Of a DNA stretch of 49,520 bases, positions 8,786-19,225 are shown one piece after another. Under the pieces are notes generated by a model. The model did no database searches. It was given only the letters and a program-made list of their open reading frames with translations, and was not told the origin of the DNA. The stretch lies in assembly GCA_026390695.1 (NCBI GenBank), contig JAPLFL010000043.1, forward strand, positions 1-49,520, in the 5' to 3' direction. The stretch comes from Candidatus Kapaibacterium sp. (GTDB lineage: Bacteria; Bacteroidota; Ignavibacteria; Kapaibacteriales; UBA2268). Numbering within the stretch: position 1 is the stretch's first letter; each line of letters starts with the position of its first letter. The position numbers were made by a program, and so were the translations under genes.

Positions 8786-10249
8786 TTATTTCAATTTAAA
8801 TAATCGTGCGAGTTTTTGTTTCTCATCTTTATCAAAAAAGTCAGATATAATGAGGTACATTATAAAGACAATCATTCCGAATAGTTTCAAAAGAATTCCA
8901 TTTATGGCTCCCATAGCCGGACTAATGTAATATATAGGGAAATAAATTAATGATGCCAAACTAATTATCGAAATAATACGCTTCCATTCATAATTAATTG
9001 GATACACTTTCCTTTGATAGTAAAATATAAGAACCGCACTAATAAAATAAGCCACAAAGGTAGCCCATGCAGCGCCCCAAATGCCATATATCGGAATCAG
9101 GAGAAAATTTAGAATAACATTAATAACAGAGGCAAGACCTACGGTATAAGCCAGATATTTAGTCTTTTTTTCGATATTGAACCCAGCAGCAAAGTTCAGA
9201 TAAACACCATTGAAATAATATGCGCCGAGGATAATAGGTACAATGCCAAGTCCTGTCCAATACTGAGGATTAATAAATTTACCACCAATAAAAGGAAATT
9301 TTACTATTTCACGCAGGAAAAGGCTGCTGATCAGGAAAATAAAGCTACAAACAAGAGTGAAATATGTGAAAACTCTTGCATAAGTTTTTTTTGCATCACT
9401 TTCCGTAAAATTTGTTAGATAAAATGGCTTCCATGCATAATCAAATACCGAGACAACGAGCATCATGACTATTCCGAGACTATAATTCACACTGTAGATT
9501 CCAACATTTGCTTCATTTGTAAGAAATTTTAAGATTGGACGATCACCAACCTGCAAAATGATAGCAGAAAAATTTGCTGGTAAAGTCGGAAGACCGAACA
9601 GAAGCATTTCTTTGAATAGTTTCTTATCAAATTTAAATAATAAATAATTGCGAATCGTTGGGAGAAAATACACGGCACCGGCAAGTGAAGATAGAGCCTG
9701 AGCCATAAATACGCCATTTATTCCATATTTCAGTATAACAATGAATAAAAAATTCAATGCTACTGCTAATATTATCATAAATAAACGAATGTACGCAAAT
9801 TTCCTTGCCTGTCTTTGAAGCCTCAGTAGCGCAAAAGGAACCATAGTTAGTGCATCAAGAAATGGAATAAACGCAACTAATCTGATTGACGACGGATCAG
9901 CTTTTAAAGAAGGGAACATTTTGACAATACCATTACTATTAAAAATAAATAGTAAAGTTGCGGTTAAGGAAAGTGAGAATATAAATCCGAATGCAAGAGT
10001 AAATGCTTTTCGTGATTGTGAAATATCATCCTTAGAATAGAAGCGGAAGAACGCGGATTCCATTCCAAATGAAAAAAGTATATTTATAAAAGCTAAAATG
10101 CTGAAAATTTCTTTCACAGCACCATTTTCGGGAACACTAAGAAAATTGGTGTATAGTGGCGTAAGCATGAATGTCAGAAATCTACCGACAATTGTAAACC
10201 CGCCATAGATGATTGTATCACCGGCTAATGATTTTATTTTCCCTGCCAA
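8786..10249 (-). CDS. Polysaccharide/oligosaccharide flippase (MOP superfamily, Wzx-like)
   Basis: This is a 487-residue integral membrane protein with about 12-14 hydrophobic helices spread over its whole length and no soluble domain. The N-terminal pattern (AGDTIIYGGFTIVGRFLTF, then FYSKDD) and the internal symmetry match the polysaccharide biosynthesis/MATE-like flippases that move lipid-linked glycans across the inner membrane. The substrate cannot be assigned because no glycosyltransferase or polymerase lies in the window. It lies 55 bases downstream of the HIT gene and 66 bases upstream of the L,D-transpeptidase gene on the same strand. Confidence 0.9.
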   Translation of the reverse strand: MAGKIKSLAGDTIIYGGFTIVGRFLTFMLTPLYTNFLSVPENGAVKEIFSILAFINILFSFGMESAFFRFYSKDDISQSRKAFTLAFGFIFSLSLTATLLFIFNSNGIVKMFPSLKADPSSIRLVAFIPFLDALTMVPFALLRLQRQARKFAYIRLFMIILAVALNFLFIVILKYGINGVFMAQALSSLAGAVYFLPTIRNYLLFKFDKKLFKEMLLFGLPTLPANFSAIILQVGDRPILKFLTNEANVGIYSVNYSLGIVMMLVVSVFDYAWKPFYLTNFTESDAKKTYARVFTYFTLVCSFIFLISSLFLREIVKFPFIGGKFINPQYWTGLGIVPIILGAYYFNGVYLNFAAGFNIEKKTKYLAYTVGLASVINVILNFLLIPIYGIWGAAWATFVAYFISAVLIFYYQRKVYPINYEWKRIISIISLASLIYFPIYYISPAMGAINGILLKLFGMIVFIMYLIISDFFDKDEKQKLARLFKLK

Positions 10250-10304
10250 TTAAATCCTAATAATAATTTTGAATATTTTAATCCTTATCCTTGCACCATT
10301 TGTA

Positions 10305-10649
10305 TTAACCCGGTGGCCAAGCCATGGTTCTGCCTCCTAACAAATGGCAATGGAGATGAAATACTGTTTGACCTGCTTCGGAGTTGCAATTAATTACTAA
10401 CCTGTATCCTCTTTCTGCCAATCCTTGAGATTTAGCAATAGATGCCGCAGCCAAGAGAACTTTTCCTAATAATTCGGCATCTTCTGGACTTGCATCATTG
10501 ATTGTAGGAATTTCTCTTTTTGGGATAACTAAGGCATGCAGCGGTGCTTGAGCATTAATATCCTCGAAAGCCAATACAAAATCATCTTCATAAATTATTT
10601 TTGCAGGAATTTCACGGTTAATGATTTTTGAAAAAATTGTTTCTGCCAT
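10305..10649 (-). CDS. HIT family protein (HinT-like purine nucleotide phosphoramidase)
   Basis: At 114 residues this is the standard size of a bacterial HinT-type histidine triad protein, which hydrolyses AMP-linked phosphoramidates. The N-terminus CxxxxF-type region is replaced here by ETIFSKIINREIPAKIIYED, and VFHLHCHLLGG near the C-terminus is the histidine triad (His-x-His-x-His). The C-terminal AWPPG tail is also typical. It is the first gene of the minus-strand run leading to purD and is divergent from the gene at 10749, with a 99-base promoter region between them. Confidence 0.97.
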   Translation of the reverse strand: MAETIFSKIINREIPAKIIYEDDFVLAFEDINAQAPLHALVIPKREIPTINDASPEDAELLGKVLLAAASIAKSQGLAERGYRLVINCNSEAGQTVFHLHCHLLGGRTMAWPPG

Positions 10650-10748
10650 AATTTCTTTATTAAATTAATACAATTGATGATTTAAGAAATATACGTCTAT
10701 ATATCCCGTCTATTCATAAAATTAACATTTTTTTCATAAACGAAAGTT

Positions 10749-13529
10749 ATGATAATGAAAAAGCCTTTATTAATTTTGATAGCTCTCTTAACTCCATTAC
10801 TCTTATTCTCTCAAAATGCGCATGATGAGCTGCTTGGCAAGCACTACAACCTCTATATGGGCACAAAATTTTATTTTGCAATTCCCCCTAATGAACTCAA
10901 TTCCTTCCTTGGTGGCAATGACGTAGAAGTAATTGTAAATTCAGAGCGAGATTGCGAAGTATCTCTTGAATCACCCCGCCAGAGCCTACTTCAGGCTGGG
11001 CTTGTGAAAGCAGGGATACCATATACTTTTGTAATTAATAAAGATAATTATGAAGTTTTCGGGTCTGATAGTATCAAAGATAAAGGAATTGTGCTCACTG
11101 CCACAAAACCTGTCTCAGTGATGGTTATGAATATCAAGACAGGTTCATCCGATGGATTTATGGTTTTACCCGAACAGTCTCTTGGGATGGACTATCTACA
11201 CTGTGCATATTTTGATTTCAACGAATCAAGCCCATGGGCGAGCGGATTTCTAATAGTTTGTACAAAAAATGCAACTACTATTAATATTGATTTAAATTCG
11301 CGTGGCAGCGGAAAGACAGCCGGTGGTAAAGTTATGGGATCAAGTATAAAAATTATTTTAGATCAGAATCAAACTTACCTGATTAATGGTGAAGCTGCAT
11401 CGAGAGGTAGCTTTGATCTTAGCGGAACACATATAACGAGCGATAAACCAGTTGCTGTTATAGCATTCCATCAGAAAACAATGATCCCTTCTTTCAATTT
11501 AACTGGCGGTAGAAGCTGTATGGCAGAGATGTTGCCATCCACTGACTTTTACGGGACTAAATTTGCCGTATCAGAGCTCCAAAGAGGCAAAGGGCAAGGT
11601 GATTTTTTTAGAATGTTAGCACATGAGGATAATACATATTTTAAAATCAGAAGTTACGATCAAAAGACCAAACAGTTGATCTACTCTTTTGATAGCGTGA
11701 TTACGAAAGCAAACGATTTTTGGCAGTATCTGGAAATTAACGCATCCGATGGTAATATTCAAAAATCCATACGAGGGGTAACTTATATCGAAACAACTAA
11801 GCCTGTTATGCTGATGCAGTACTCCTACAGCTCTAATTGGGATGCCAATACTAAATTTAACCCATTTATGAGTTTTGTGATGCCTATTGAATCTTATGCT
11901 AAGGGATTCGTATTTTCTACTCCAAAAAAATCTCTTTTTACTTCAAATTTTCTAAATATATTTGCTGCTGCTGATACAAGTGATGCTAATAAAACTGATC
12001 TGAAATCATTAAAAATAGATAATACCGCATTGAGTGTGAAGGATACAGCATTTTTGAAGAATAATATACCCAATACAAATATTTATTGGAGTTCAATTGC
12101 TTTAGATACTGGTTTTCATACAATGGGAGGGAATGCAAAGTTTTCTGCTGAAATATACGGCACCAGTACTGGTAGCGGAACTTTTATTAATGTTAGCTAT
12201 GGCACTACCATAGGAGGTAATTTTATTACTGCATCTTTGATTGATACAGTCGCACCTGTAATAAAACTCAATAAATTTTATAATAACGGTGATTTCGATT
12301 ATGCCGTCTCAGAGCTAACTAACGACCTTGTTTCAACTCCCGTGCGGCAAGTTGATCAAGGAATAATGGATATACGGCTATTAGATTCAAGTTACAATTA
12401 TAATCTTGAATTTTCCAAACCTCTTGCAATTTTTCCTCGTCAGTATAGCAATTTAGCTCGATTAACTGTTAAGGATTATGAAAAACCTGCAAAAGCCTAT
12501 TTAGCAGCAGTGGATCGTGTGGGTAACTGTTCTATGGATTCGATTATTTATTCTCCGACAATTGAAGTTATGGGCGGTAAAACAGCCTGTACTCACAACA
12601 TTAATAGATATTATATTGTACATAATCCTATGTATTCTTATCAATGGGGCATTCAGGGCGGCAAGTTAGTTAGTCCAGAGACTGGTGATTCTATTTTAGT
12701 CCGTTGGGATTCCGCCGGTACTGCTATTTTTAACATTATCCAAACAAATACCCAAAATGGCGCTGTAAGTAATTATATAATTAATCTTGTTATTTATGAT
12801 GTTCCAGTGGTCTCATTTTCCGGCTCCAAACAAAGCTGCCAAGGCAGTTCCGAAGCCTATATTATAAATAGTATGGTTGATGTAAAATCCAATTGGAAAT
12901 TTAAGGGCTGCACCATGACTGATAGTGTCTCAAACAGGATAGTCGTTACTTGGGATTCTCTTGGAACAGGGAAGTTGACGCTTATTCAAACAAATTCTGA
13001 TGGTTGCTACGATTCTTTGGTTTTTGACGTAAAAGTCAATCCTATTCCGGTTAAACCAACTGTTACTAATAATTCAAATGTCCTTATTTCAAGTGCTGAT
13101 AAAGGTAATCAGTGGTATTTTAACGGGGCTAAAATAGCAGGTGCCACATCGAAGATATATCCCGCCGATATTAACGGTGACTATACTGTTCAAATAACTG
13201 ACTCTAATGGCTGCGTATCGAAGATGTCGGATATTTATAAATTTATCAAAAATGATGTTAATGAACCTGTATTCGGGTGCAATAGTTTTAAAATAAATAT
13301 TTCTCAAAATTACAACTATTTGTTGATTGAGTTCGATGCATCCTGTGTTATTGAGGATTTGACAATGTATTTATTTGATTTGACTGGTAATTTAATCAGT
13401 ACCAATGCGATCACAAACGTTTCCGGAGGGACAAAACTTAATATTTCATCCTTGAAAACCGGCATCTATCTTATGAAGATAGGTTCGGGAGCAAAAGTTG
13501 ATTTCAGAAAATTGAATATTTTAAGATAA
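10749..13529 (+). CDS. T9SS-exported surface protein with IgGFc-binding-like and PKD-like domains
   Basis: This is a 926-residue predicted secreted protein. It has a signal peptide (KKPLLILIALLTPLLLFSQ), then a large region resembling IgGFc-binding domains: HYNLYMGTKFYFAIP near residue 32, and the recurring pattern of PVSVMVMN/PVAVIAFHQ-type strands. Two PKD-like units at about residues 605-770 contain W...G.G....IQTN, and a further Ig-like unit has NQWYFNGAKIAGATS. The last ~75 residues are a T9SS type A sorting domain (FDLTGNLIST, ISSLKTGIYLMKI, FRKLNILR). The PKD-like and GNQWY units closely resemble those in the 2341-residue protein at 19938, suggesting shared module origin. Two ATGs lie at the start (10749 and 10755) and either could be used. 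Its role is presumably adhesion or surface binding. Confidence 0.85.
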   Translation: MIMKKPLLILIALLTPLLLFSQNAHDELLGKHYNLYMGTKFYFAIPPNELNSFLGGNDVEVIVNSERDCEVSLESPRQSLLQAGLVKAGIPYTFVINKDNYEVFGSDSIKDKGIVLTATKPVSVMVMNIKTGSSDGFMVLPEQSLGMDYLHCAYFDFNESSPWASGFLIVCTKNATTINIDLNSRGSGKTAGGKVMGSSIKIILDQNQTYLINGEAASRGSFDLSGTHITSDKPVAVIAFHQKTMIPSFNLTGGRSCMAEMLPSTDFYGTKFAVSELQRGKGQGDFFRMLAHEDNTYFKIRSYDQKTKQLIYSFDSVITKANDFWQYLEINASDGNIQKSIRGVTYIETTKPVMLMQYSYSSNWDANTKFNPFMSFVMPIESYAKGFVFSTPKKSLFTSNFLNIFAAADTSDANKTDLKSLKIDNTALSVKDTAFLKNNIPNTNIYWSSIALDTGFHTMGGNAKFSAEIYGTSTGSGTFINVSYGTTIGGNFITASLIDTVAPVIKLNKFYNNGDFDYAVSELTNDLVSTPVRQVDQGIMDIRLLDSSYNYNLEFSKPLAIFPRQYSNLARLTVKDYEKPAKAYLAAVDRVGNCSMDSIIYSPTIEVMGGKTACTHNINRYYIVHNPMYSYQWGIQGGKLVSPETGDSILVRWDSAGTAIFNIIQTNTQNGAVSNYIINLVIYDVPVVSFSGSKQSCQGSSEAYIINSMVDVKSNWKFKGCTMTDSVSNRIVVTWDSLGTGKLTLIQTNSDGCYDSLVFDVKVNPIPVKPTVTNNSNVLISSADKGNQWYFNGAKIAGATSKIYPADINGDYTVQITDSNGCVSKMSDIYKFIKNDVNEPVFGCNSFKINISQNYNYLLIEFDASCVIEDLTMYLFDLTGNLISTNAITNVSGGTKLNISSLKTGIYLMKIGSGAKVDFRKLNILR

Positions 13530-13554
13530 TTTAATATAATTATAAGATGAAATA

Positions 13555-14925
13555 ATGAATGATATTATAACTATTAACCCTTCAACCGGCTCTCCACTGG
13601 CTGAATATCGGCACCTTGACAATAATGAAATTGATGAAAAAATTAAGTTATCCGATAAAGCATTCAAGCAATGGAGCAAAATACCCATCAGTAAAAGAGC
13701 TGATCTAATGATGGAAGCAGCCGATGTTATTAATACTAACAAAGCTGAGTATTCCAAGCTGATGGCACTTGAAATGGGCAAACCGCTTGCTCAGGGTTTA
13801 GCTGAAGCAGAAAAGTGTGCTTGGGTTTGTCAATTTTATGCCCAAAATACTGAAAAATTCCTAAAGGATCAGAAAGTAGCGACTGAAGCCAGTTCAAGTT
13901 ATGTTACTTTTAATCCCTTAGGAGTCATTCTGGCGGTCATGCCTTGGAATTTTCCTTTTTGGCAGGTGTTCCGATTTGCCGCACCTACCCTAATGGCTGG
14001 TAACACCGGAGTATTAAAACATGCTAAAAATACGATGGGATCAGGTATTAGCATTGAGAAAATATTTCTTGAAGCAGGATTTCCTGAAGGAATTTTTACA
14101 AATCTTGAAATAAGTTCAGGTTTTGTCGAAAGAGTTATTGATAATCCTTTGATTCGGGGTGTTTCACTAACCGGATCAACACCTGTTGGGTCGCAGGTAG
14201 CTTCCCGTGCGGGTCGAAATATAAAAAAAACAGTTTTGGAACTTGGAGGATCCGATCCATACATTATTCTTGAAGATGCTCCGATTTTAGAAACAGCAGA
14301 AACTTGTGCCATAGCCAGATTAATCAATAGCGGGCAAAGTTGTATAGCAGCTAAAAGATTTATAGTTGTCGAAGAGGTTTATGATCATTTTTGCAGAGTG
14401 TTTCGAGATCAATTAGCAAGTTATAAAATGGGTGATCCTTTGGATGAAACTGTTGCAGTTGGCCCTCAGGCAAGGAAAGATTTGCAGTTGACGCTGCAAC
14501 AGCAAGTTGATGACAGCATTAAAGCCGGAGCCAAATGTGTTTTAGCTGGACAATTTCCCGATAGTCCAGGGTTTTTCTATCCGCCAACTTTACTTATAGA
14601 TGTTCAAAAAGGCAGTCCTGCGTATGATGATGAACTCTTTGGACCTGTGGCTGCAGTTATTTGTGCAAAGAACGAGCAACATGCTATAGAAATAGCTAAT
14701 GATTCAATTTTCGGACTCGGTGCCGCAGTATTCACAGCAGATTCGGAAAGAGGTGATAGAATTGCACGAGATGAGTTAAATGCCGGATGCTGTTTTGTTA
14801 ATTCTTATGTTAAGTCAGATCCAAGGCTACCTTTTGGTGGGATTAAACAATCCGGTTACGGACGTGAATTAGCTGAATTTGGGATTCATGAATTTGTAAA
14901 TATTAAAACCGTAGTGGTAAAATAA
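13555..14925 (+). CDS. NAD(P)-dependent aldehyde dehydrogenase, succinate-semialdehyde type
   Basis: This 456-residue enzyme of the ALDH superfamily oxidises an aldehyde, most likely succinate semialdehyde, to the acid. Visible features are the cofactor region VMPWNFPFWQVFR near residue 125, the catalytic general base in LELGGSDP (Glu229) and the nucleophile in NSGQSCIAAKR (Cys263). The short length and the MPWNFPFWQ/GSDPYIIL pattern fit the YneI/GabD-like short SSADH subgroup rather than betaine or lactaldehyde dehydrogenases. It starts 25 bases after the preceding surface-protein gene but is functionally unrelated to it. Substrate choice is inferred. Confidence 0.93.
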   Translation: MNDIITINPSTGSPLAEYRHLDNNEIDEKIKLSDKAFKQWSKIPISKRADLMMEAADVINTNKAEYSKLMALEMGKPLAQGLAEAEKCAWVCQFYAQNTEKFLKDQKVATEASSSYVTFNPLGVILAVMPWNFPFWQVFRFAAPTLMAGNTGVLKHAKNTMGSGISIEKIFLEAGFPEGIFTNLEISSGFVERVIDNPLIRGVSLTGSTPVGSQVASRAGRNIKKTVLELGGSDPYIILEDAPILETAETCAIARLINSGQSCIAAKRFIVVEEVYDHFCRVFRDQLASYKMGDPLDETVAVGPQARKDLQLTLQQQVDDSIKAGAKCVLAGQFPDSPGFFYPPTLLIDVQKGSPAYDDELFGPVAAVICAKNEQHAIEIANDSIFGLGAAVFTADSERGDRIARDELNAGCCFVNSYVKSDPRLPFGGIKQSGYGRELAEFGIHEFVNIKTVVVK

Positions 14926-15402
14926 ATATTTGAATCTTTATAAATGCGAAATTACTTATTTGGAATAAATAGAGATTGATGCTAATAGATTGGGAAATTT
15001 AACTTGTTCCTAAATTTTTGTTCTTTATTGTTGTAAAACTGACAATAATGCTTAGAAACATTGATTTGGTGTTCTGAGTTGCTGATAGCCCACTTTCCAC
15101 TGCTGTTAAACAATGTAATTACATTTGACAAAGCAGGAGCTATGTAACGAGTGGTAAAATCCTCTTGTAACCAATCTCTTACTTGGTATAAAAAGATGTC
15201 ATTGACAGAGTTCGATAAACGCTGCACATTTAAAGCAGAGGGAAAGATAAAAACAATAGAGACACTCTAACAGCAATCCCACAAGATTAGCATTTTATTC
15301 TGGAAATGAAATTATATTCTATACATCATATAACGTACACGATATATTATTAATTTTCCGTATATTTGTAATCTGTCAATATTAGAATTAAAAAGAAATT
15401 AA
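14926..15402. other. Gap without a convincing gene
   Basis: This 477-base stretch between the aldehyde dehydrogenase and the polyprenyl synthase has no convincing gene. A minus-strand open frame of 81 codons with a GTG start (14982-15227) has no recognisable domain and no good ribosome site; it could be a decayed gene fragment. A promoter -7-like box lies at 15361-15368. Confidence 0.4.
15361..15368 (+). promoter_or_regulatory. Putative Bacteroidota -7 box upstream of the polyprenyl synthase
   Basis: TATATTTG matches the TAnnTTTG -7 element used by the primary sigma factor of Bacteroidota, 35 bases before the ATG. No good TTTG -33 element is present at the expected distance, so the promoter call is tentative. 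Confidence 0.4.
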
Positions 15403-16386
15403 ATGGCTGTTATCAATCTGAAAGACATTAATAAACCGGTAAAAGAGCATTTAGATAAATTTAATGATTATTTTAAAGATCTGATGCGAACTGAAGTGCC
15501 TCTGTTGAATCTTATTATTAAATATATGACTCAAAAAAGGGGTAAACAGATTCGACCAGCATTAGTGTTCCTTTCTGCTATGATTTGTGGAGAAATAAAT
15601 AAAAGAACTTATACCGGTGCCGGTTTAGTCGAGCTTTTGCATTCGGCTACATTAATCCACGATGATGTTGTTGATAAATCGGATAAAAGGCGTGGCATAG
15701 CCACAATTAACGCTGAATGGAATAATAAAATCGCTGTTTTGATTGGTGATTATTTGCTGGCTTGCGGTCTGCTCAGTGCAATTGATAGCGATGAATATTA
15801 TTTCCTTAAACTTATGTCCCAGTCTGTCCGTAGAATGAGTGAGGGCGAGCTGTTGCAGATTCAGAAATCAGGTGAGCTTGAAACAAGTGAGGAAACTTAC
15901 TTTACGATTATTGCAAATAAAACTGCTTCCCTGCTTTCAACCTGTTGCTCTCTGGGTGCAGCAAGTACGAGTGATGATAAATCTTTACACGAAAAAATGG
16001 CTGAGTATGGAGAACTTGTCGGTATTGCTTTCCAGATTAAGGATGACATTATGGATTACGAATCAAGTTCGATTATAATAGGAAAACCTGTTGGCAATGA
16101 TTTAAAAGAGAAAAAACTTACTTTGCCACTGATCCATGCAATCCAAAATGTACCCAAAAAACAGGCAAAAGAGATTCTAAAAATTGTGAAAAGTGGAAAT
16201 ATCAAGAATGATAATCTTAAAAGGGTAATCGATTTTGTTCATGAAAATAAAGGAATCGAGTATTCCGAACAAAAAGCATTAGAATATTCCGACCGTGCAA
16301 TTCAGATCATTTCTGGCTTTGATAGTAGCGCGGCAAAAGAATCACTAATAAATTTTTCAAATTATGTAGTAAAAAGAGAAAAATAA
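15403..16386 (+). CDS. Trans-polyprenyl diphosphate synthase
   Basis: This enzyme condenses isopentenyl diphosphate units into long-chain polyprenyl diphosphate for quinone side chains. It has 327 residues. The first aspartate-rich motif is HDDVVD (Asp87, Asp88, Asp91) followed by KRRG; the second is KDDIMD (Asp214, Asp215, Asp218). The upstream GKQIRPALV segment supplies the IPP-binding Lys/Arg. Residues before the first motif (GLVELLHSATL) lack bulky aromatics, consistent with a long-chain (C35-C45) product, but chain length is not certain. It is followed 57 bases later by the S9 peptidase gene on the same strand. Confidence 0.95.
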   Translation: MAVINLKDINKPVKEHLDKFNDYFKDLMRTEVPLLNLIIKYMTQKRGKQIRPALVFLSAMICGEINKRTYTGAGLVELLHSATLIHDDVVDKSDKRRGIATINAEWNNKIAVLIGDYLLACGLLSAIDSDEYYFLKLMSQSVRRMSEGELLQIQKSGELETSEETYFTIIANKTASLLSTCCSLGAASTSDDKSLHEKMAEYGELVGIAFQIKDDIMDYESSSIIIGKPVGNDLKEKKLTLPLIHAIQNVPKKQAKEILKIVKSGNIKNDNLKRVIDFVHENKGIEYSEQKALEYSDRAIQIISGFDSSAAKESLINFSNYVVKREK

Positions 16387-16443
16387 CTGTTATTGTATTA
16401 ATTGTTTTGTTCACAAACGTTATTTTGAAATTTGGAGTTTTTA

Positions 16444-19221
16444 ATGAGAATAAATATTTTAGCTTTTGGTCTGATAATAATTAGTTTATTATTCCAAAAT
16501 AGCACTGCCATTGCAGGCAAACAAAAATTTACAATTGAAGATGCAATGAAATTCAAGACTCTGTCTTCCGGATCGTCAATCTCGGATGACGGCAACTGGG
16601 CTGCTTATTGCGTTTCTATGGATCGAGGAAATCCTACGGCTTACCTGCAATCTCTCAAAGATTCGGTAAAATTTACTATTGAAAAAGGCTCACGGGTAAT
16701 AATTGCTAAAAAATCAAATTTTGCAGCCATAACTCTAAAGCCAGATGCAATAGAAACTGAGAACCTGAAACCAAGTGATGATAAATTGAAAAATGGAATG
16801 GCTCTCATTAATCTTCAAACGGGAAAATTAAAGAAATTTGAAAATATAGGATCATACTTGTTTTCCAATGATTCAAAATGGATTGCATACAAGGTTGATG
16901 CCCCAAAAGCAAAGGATGCTAAAGATTCTAAAGATGAAAAGAATAAGAAAAAAATTCTTGGCTCATTATGTATTTTAAGACATCTGGAGTCGGGTACGGA
17001 AATTAATATCTCAAACGTTAATGAATTTCAATTTGATACTTTATCAAAATATTTCTTTTATATAGTTTCCGAAAAAAACGGAAAAAATGATGGTGTTTAT
17101 TTCCGTGATCTTAATCAGAATTTTTGCCCCGAAACAGTAATCCACTCAACTGAAAATACTCTATACGGAAACATATGCTGGAATATGCAAAATAATATAC
17201 TCGCTTATACATCGAGTAAACTCGAAAATAATGGCGATCCTAAAGAAACAATCCTGAAATTCTTTTATATGGAATCCAAATTAATGGAGAACGCTATATT
17301 AGCAGATAAAACTCCAAAAGGATGGTTTATTCCTTACACCAACACTCTTAAATGGAGTGAAGACGGACAAAGACTGTTCTTCGGATTCAAACCGGTATTA
17401 GAAAAATATTCAGAAGACAAACCCGAATCAAAATACAGTGATTCAAATTTCTATAATATTGATACTATTTTGAAAAGGACTACACTTCAAATCTGGCATA
17501 GTAAAGATCTCACGATTAATTCAAATCAAAAAACAACATGGAAGCAACATAAAGACAAAATTTATAATGCGGTTTATCATTTAAAAGGGCAAAATTTCGT
17601 GCAACTTGCCGATTCTGCTTGTGACGATGTTTTAACTGTTGATAATCCTGATTATACGATCGGCAGAGCCGACCTGCCATTCAGAAGAGAATCCACTTGG
17701 AATACCAATTTCTCTGATCTTTATCTTATTAGCCTTAAAGATGGAAAACGCAAAAAAATTGCTACACATATTAAAGAAGAATATTCAACTATTTCTCCAC
17801 ATGGTAAATTCGTTGCTTATTTTGCTAAAAAACAATGGATGATGTATCATATCGAAGATGATACAACTGTTACTGCAACTAAATTATGTGTAAATGCTTT
17901 TTGGGATGAAGATAATGATGTACCTAACGAAGCTCCGCCTTATGGATATTTAGGATGGATGGATGATGACCTAAGTTTCTTTGTTTATGATAAATATGAT
18001 GTCTGGAGATTATATAATGATAAAGGTGGAACATTACTTAGCTTATCCGGAGCTGACGGACGCAGTTATAAGCACATAATCAGAATTGCCAATCTGGAAC
18101 CTGATAAAAAATATTTTACTGAAAAAGACACAATGCTTGTTGTTGCTTTCAATGAAGAAAAAAAAGATTTTAGCTTCTACTATGTTGAACCTAAAGTATT
18201 AGGTGTTGCTCCACTCTTGGAACTTAAAGGTGTTCGGGTTAATCCTGTAGCTTATTCCAAAGGAACAAAGAAAATTTTATTTACAAAGGAAGCTTACGAT
18301 ACTATTCCTGAATTATGGGTAACAAATTTCTCTTTCAAAGATGTTAGACAATTAACAAATCTGAATGAGCAGCTTGATAATTTCAACTGGGGAAAAACCG
18401 AACATATTAGTTGGAAAAGTCCGGGCTATAAAGAACTTGAAGGCTATATTATAAAGCCCGGAAATTATGATCCCAAAAAGCGCTACCCTGTTATTACATA
18501 TTACTATGAAAGATATTCCGACAGATTGAATTATTGGGTAAATCCTTATATCGGTCACCGCCCATGTTTCCCTATCTATTCAGATGACGGCTATGTTATT
18601 TTTGTACCTGATATCCGTTACCATGCTGGACGTCCGGGTTACGATGCTGTTGATGCTCTGGTATCAGGAGCAAAAAAATTAGTAGAGATGGGAATTGCAG
18701 ATTCCAATGCAATCGGGCTTATTGGACATTCATGGTCGGGCTACCAGACCTCTTTTGCTATCACACAAACTAATTATTTTAAAGCAGCGGTTGCAGGTGC
18801 GCCGGTTGGAAATATGACAAGTGCTTATAGCGGTATCCGCCTTGAATCAGGTTTAGCACGTCAATTCCAATATGAGCGTGAACAGAGCCGAATTGGCGGT
18901 AATCTCTGGGATTCGCTTCAAGCATATATTAAAAATTCACCAGTTTTTCAGGCTCAGGGTGTGAAAACTCCTTTGTTGATAATGTTTGGAGACGAAGATC
19001 CTATGGTTCCGTGGCAACAAGGAATTGAATTATATCTGGCAATGCGCCGATTAAATAAAGATTGCATCTTCCTCCAATATGAAAAAGAGCCACATTGGCC
19101 AAATAAATATTATAATCGAATTGATTATGCAATAAAAATGAAGCAATTTTTCGATGCTCATCTGAAAAATGCTGAACAACCCGATTGGATGAAAAATGGA
19201 AAACCATACAAAGGTGAGTAA
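16444..19221 (+). CDS. Secreted S9-family (prolyl oligopeptidase-like) peptidase
   Basis: This is a 925-residue predicted exported serine peptidase. The ATG at 16444 was chosen because GGAG lies at 16434-16437 and it begins a good signal peptide (ILAFGLIIISLLFQNSTAIA). A long N-terminal beta-propeller-like region is followed by the alpha/beta hydrolase domain at about residues 650-925. The catalytic triad can be read directly: Ser763 in GHSWSGYQT, Asp852 in GDEDPMVP and His884 in EPHWP. The motif is GxSxS rather than the common GxSxG, with the nucleophile unaffected. It probably digests peptides in the periplasm or outside the cell. The small secreted protein that follows starts five bases after its stop. 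Confidence 0.93.
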   Translation: MRINILAFGLIIISLLFQNSTAIAGKQKFTIEDAMKFKTLSSGSSISDDGNWAAYCVSMDRGNPTAYLQSLKDSVKFTIEKGSRVIIAKKSNFAAITLKPDAIETENLKPSDDKLKNGMALINLQTGKLKKFENIGSYLFSNDSKWIAYKVDAPKAKDAKDSKDEKNKKKILGSLCILRHLESGTEINISNVNEFQFDTLSKYFFYIVSEKNGKNDGVYFRDLNQNFCPETVIHSTENTLYGNICWNMQNNILAYTSSKLENNGDPKETILKFFYMESKLMENAILADKTPKGWFIPYTNTLKWSEDGQRLFFGFKPVLEKYSEDKPESKYSDSNFYNIDTILKRTTLQIWHSKDLTINSNQKTTWKQHKDKIYNAVYHLKGQNFVQLADSACDDVLTVDNPDYTIGRADLPFRRESTWNTNFSDLYLISLKDGKRKKIATHIKEEYSTISPHGKFVAYFAKKQWMMYHIEDDTTVTATKLCVNAFWDEDNDVPNEAPPYGYLGWMDDDLSFFVYDKYDVWRLYNDKGGTLLSLSGADGRSYKHIIRIANLEPDKKYFTEKDTMLVVAFNEEKKDFSFYYVEPKVLGVAPLLELKGVRVNPVAYSKGTKKILFTKEAYDTIPELWVTNFSFKDVRQLTNLNEQLDNFNWGKTEHISWKSPGYKELEGYIIKPGNYDPKKRYPVITYYYERYSDRLNYWVNPYIGHRPCFPIYSDDGYVIFVPDIRYHAGRPGYDAVDALVSGAKKLVEMGIADSNAIGLIGHSWSGYQTSFAITQTNYFKAAVAGAPVGNMTSAYSGIRLESGLARQFQYEREQSRIGGNLWDSLQAYIKNSPVFQAQGVKTPLLIMFGDEDPMVPWQQGIELYLAMRRLNKDCIFLQYEKEPHWPNKYYNRIDYAIKMKQFFDAHLKNAEQPDWMKNGKPYKGE

Positions 19222-19225
19222 TTTT

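Noticed and set aside
14982-15227. 81-codon minus-strand frame
   Set aside because: GTG start, no recognisable domain and no ribosome site; kept only as a note in the gap entry because it might be a decayed fragment.
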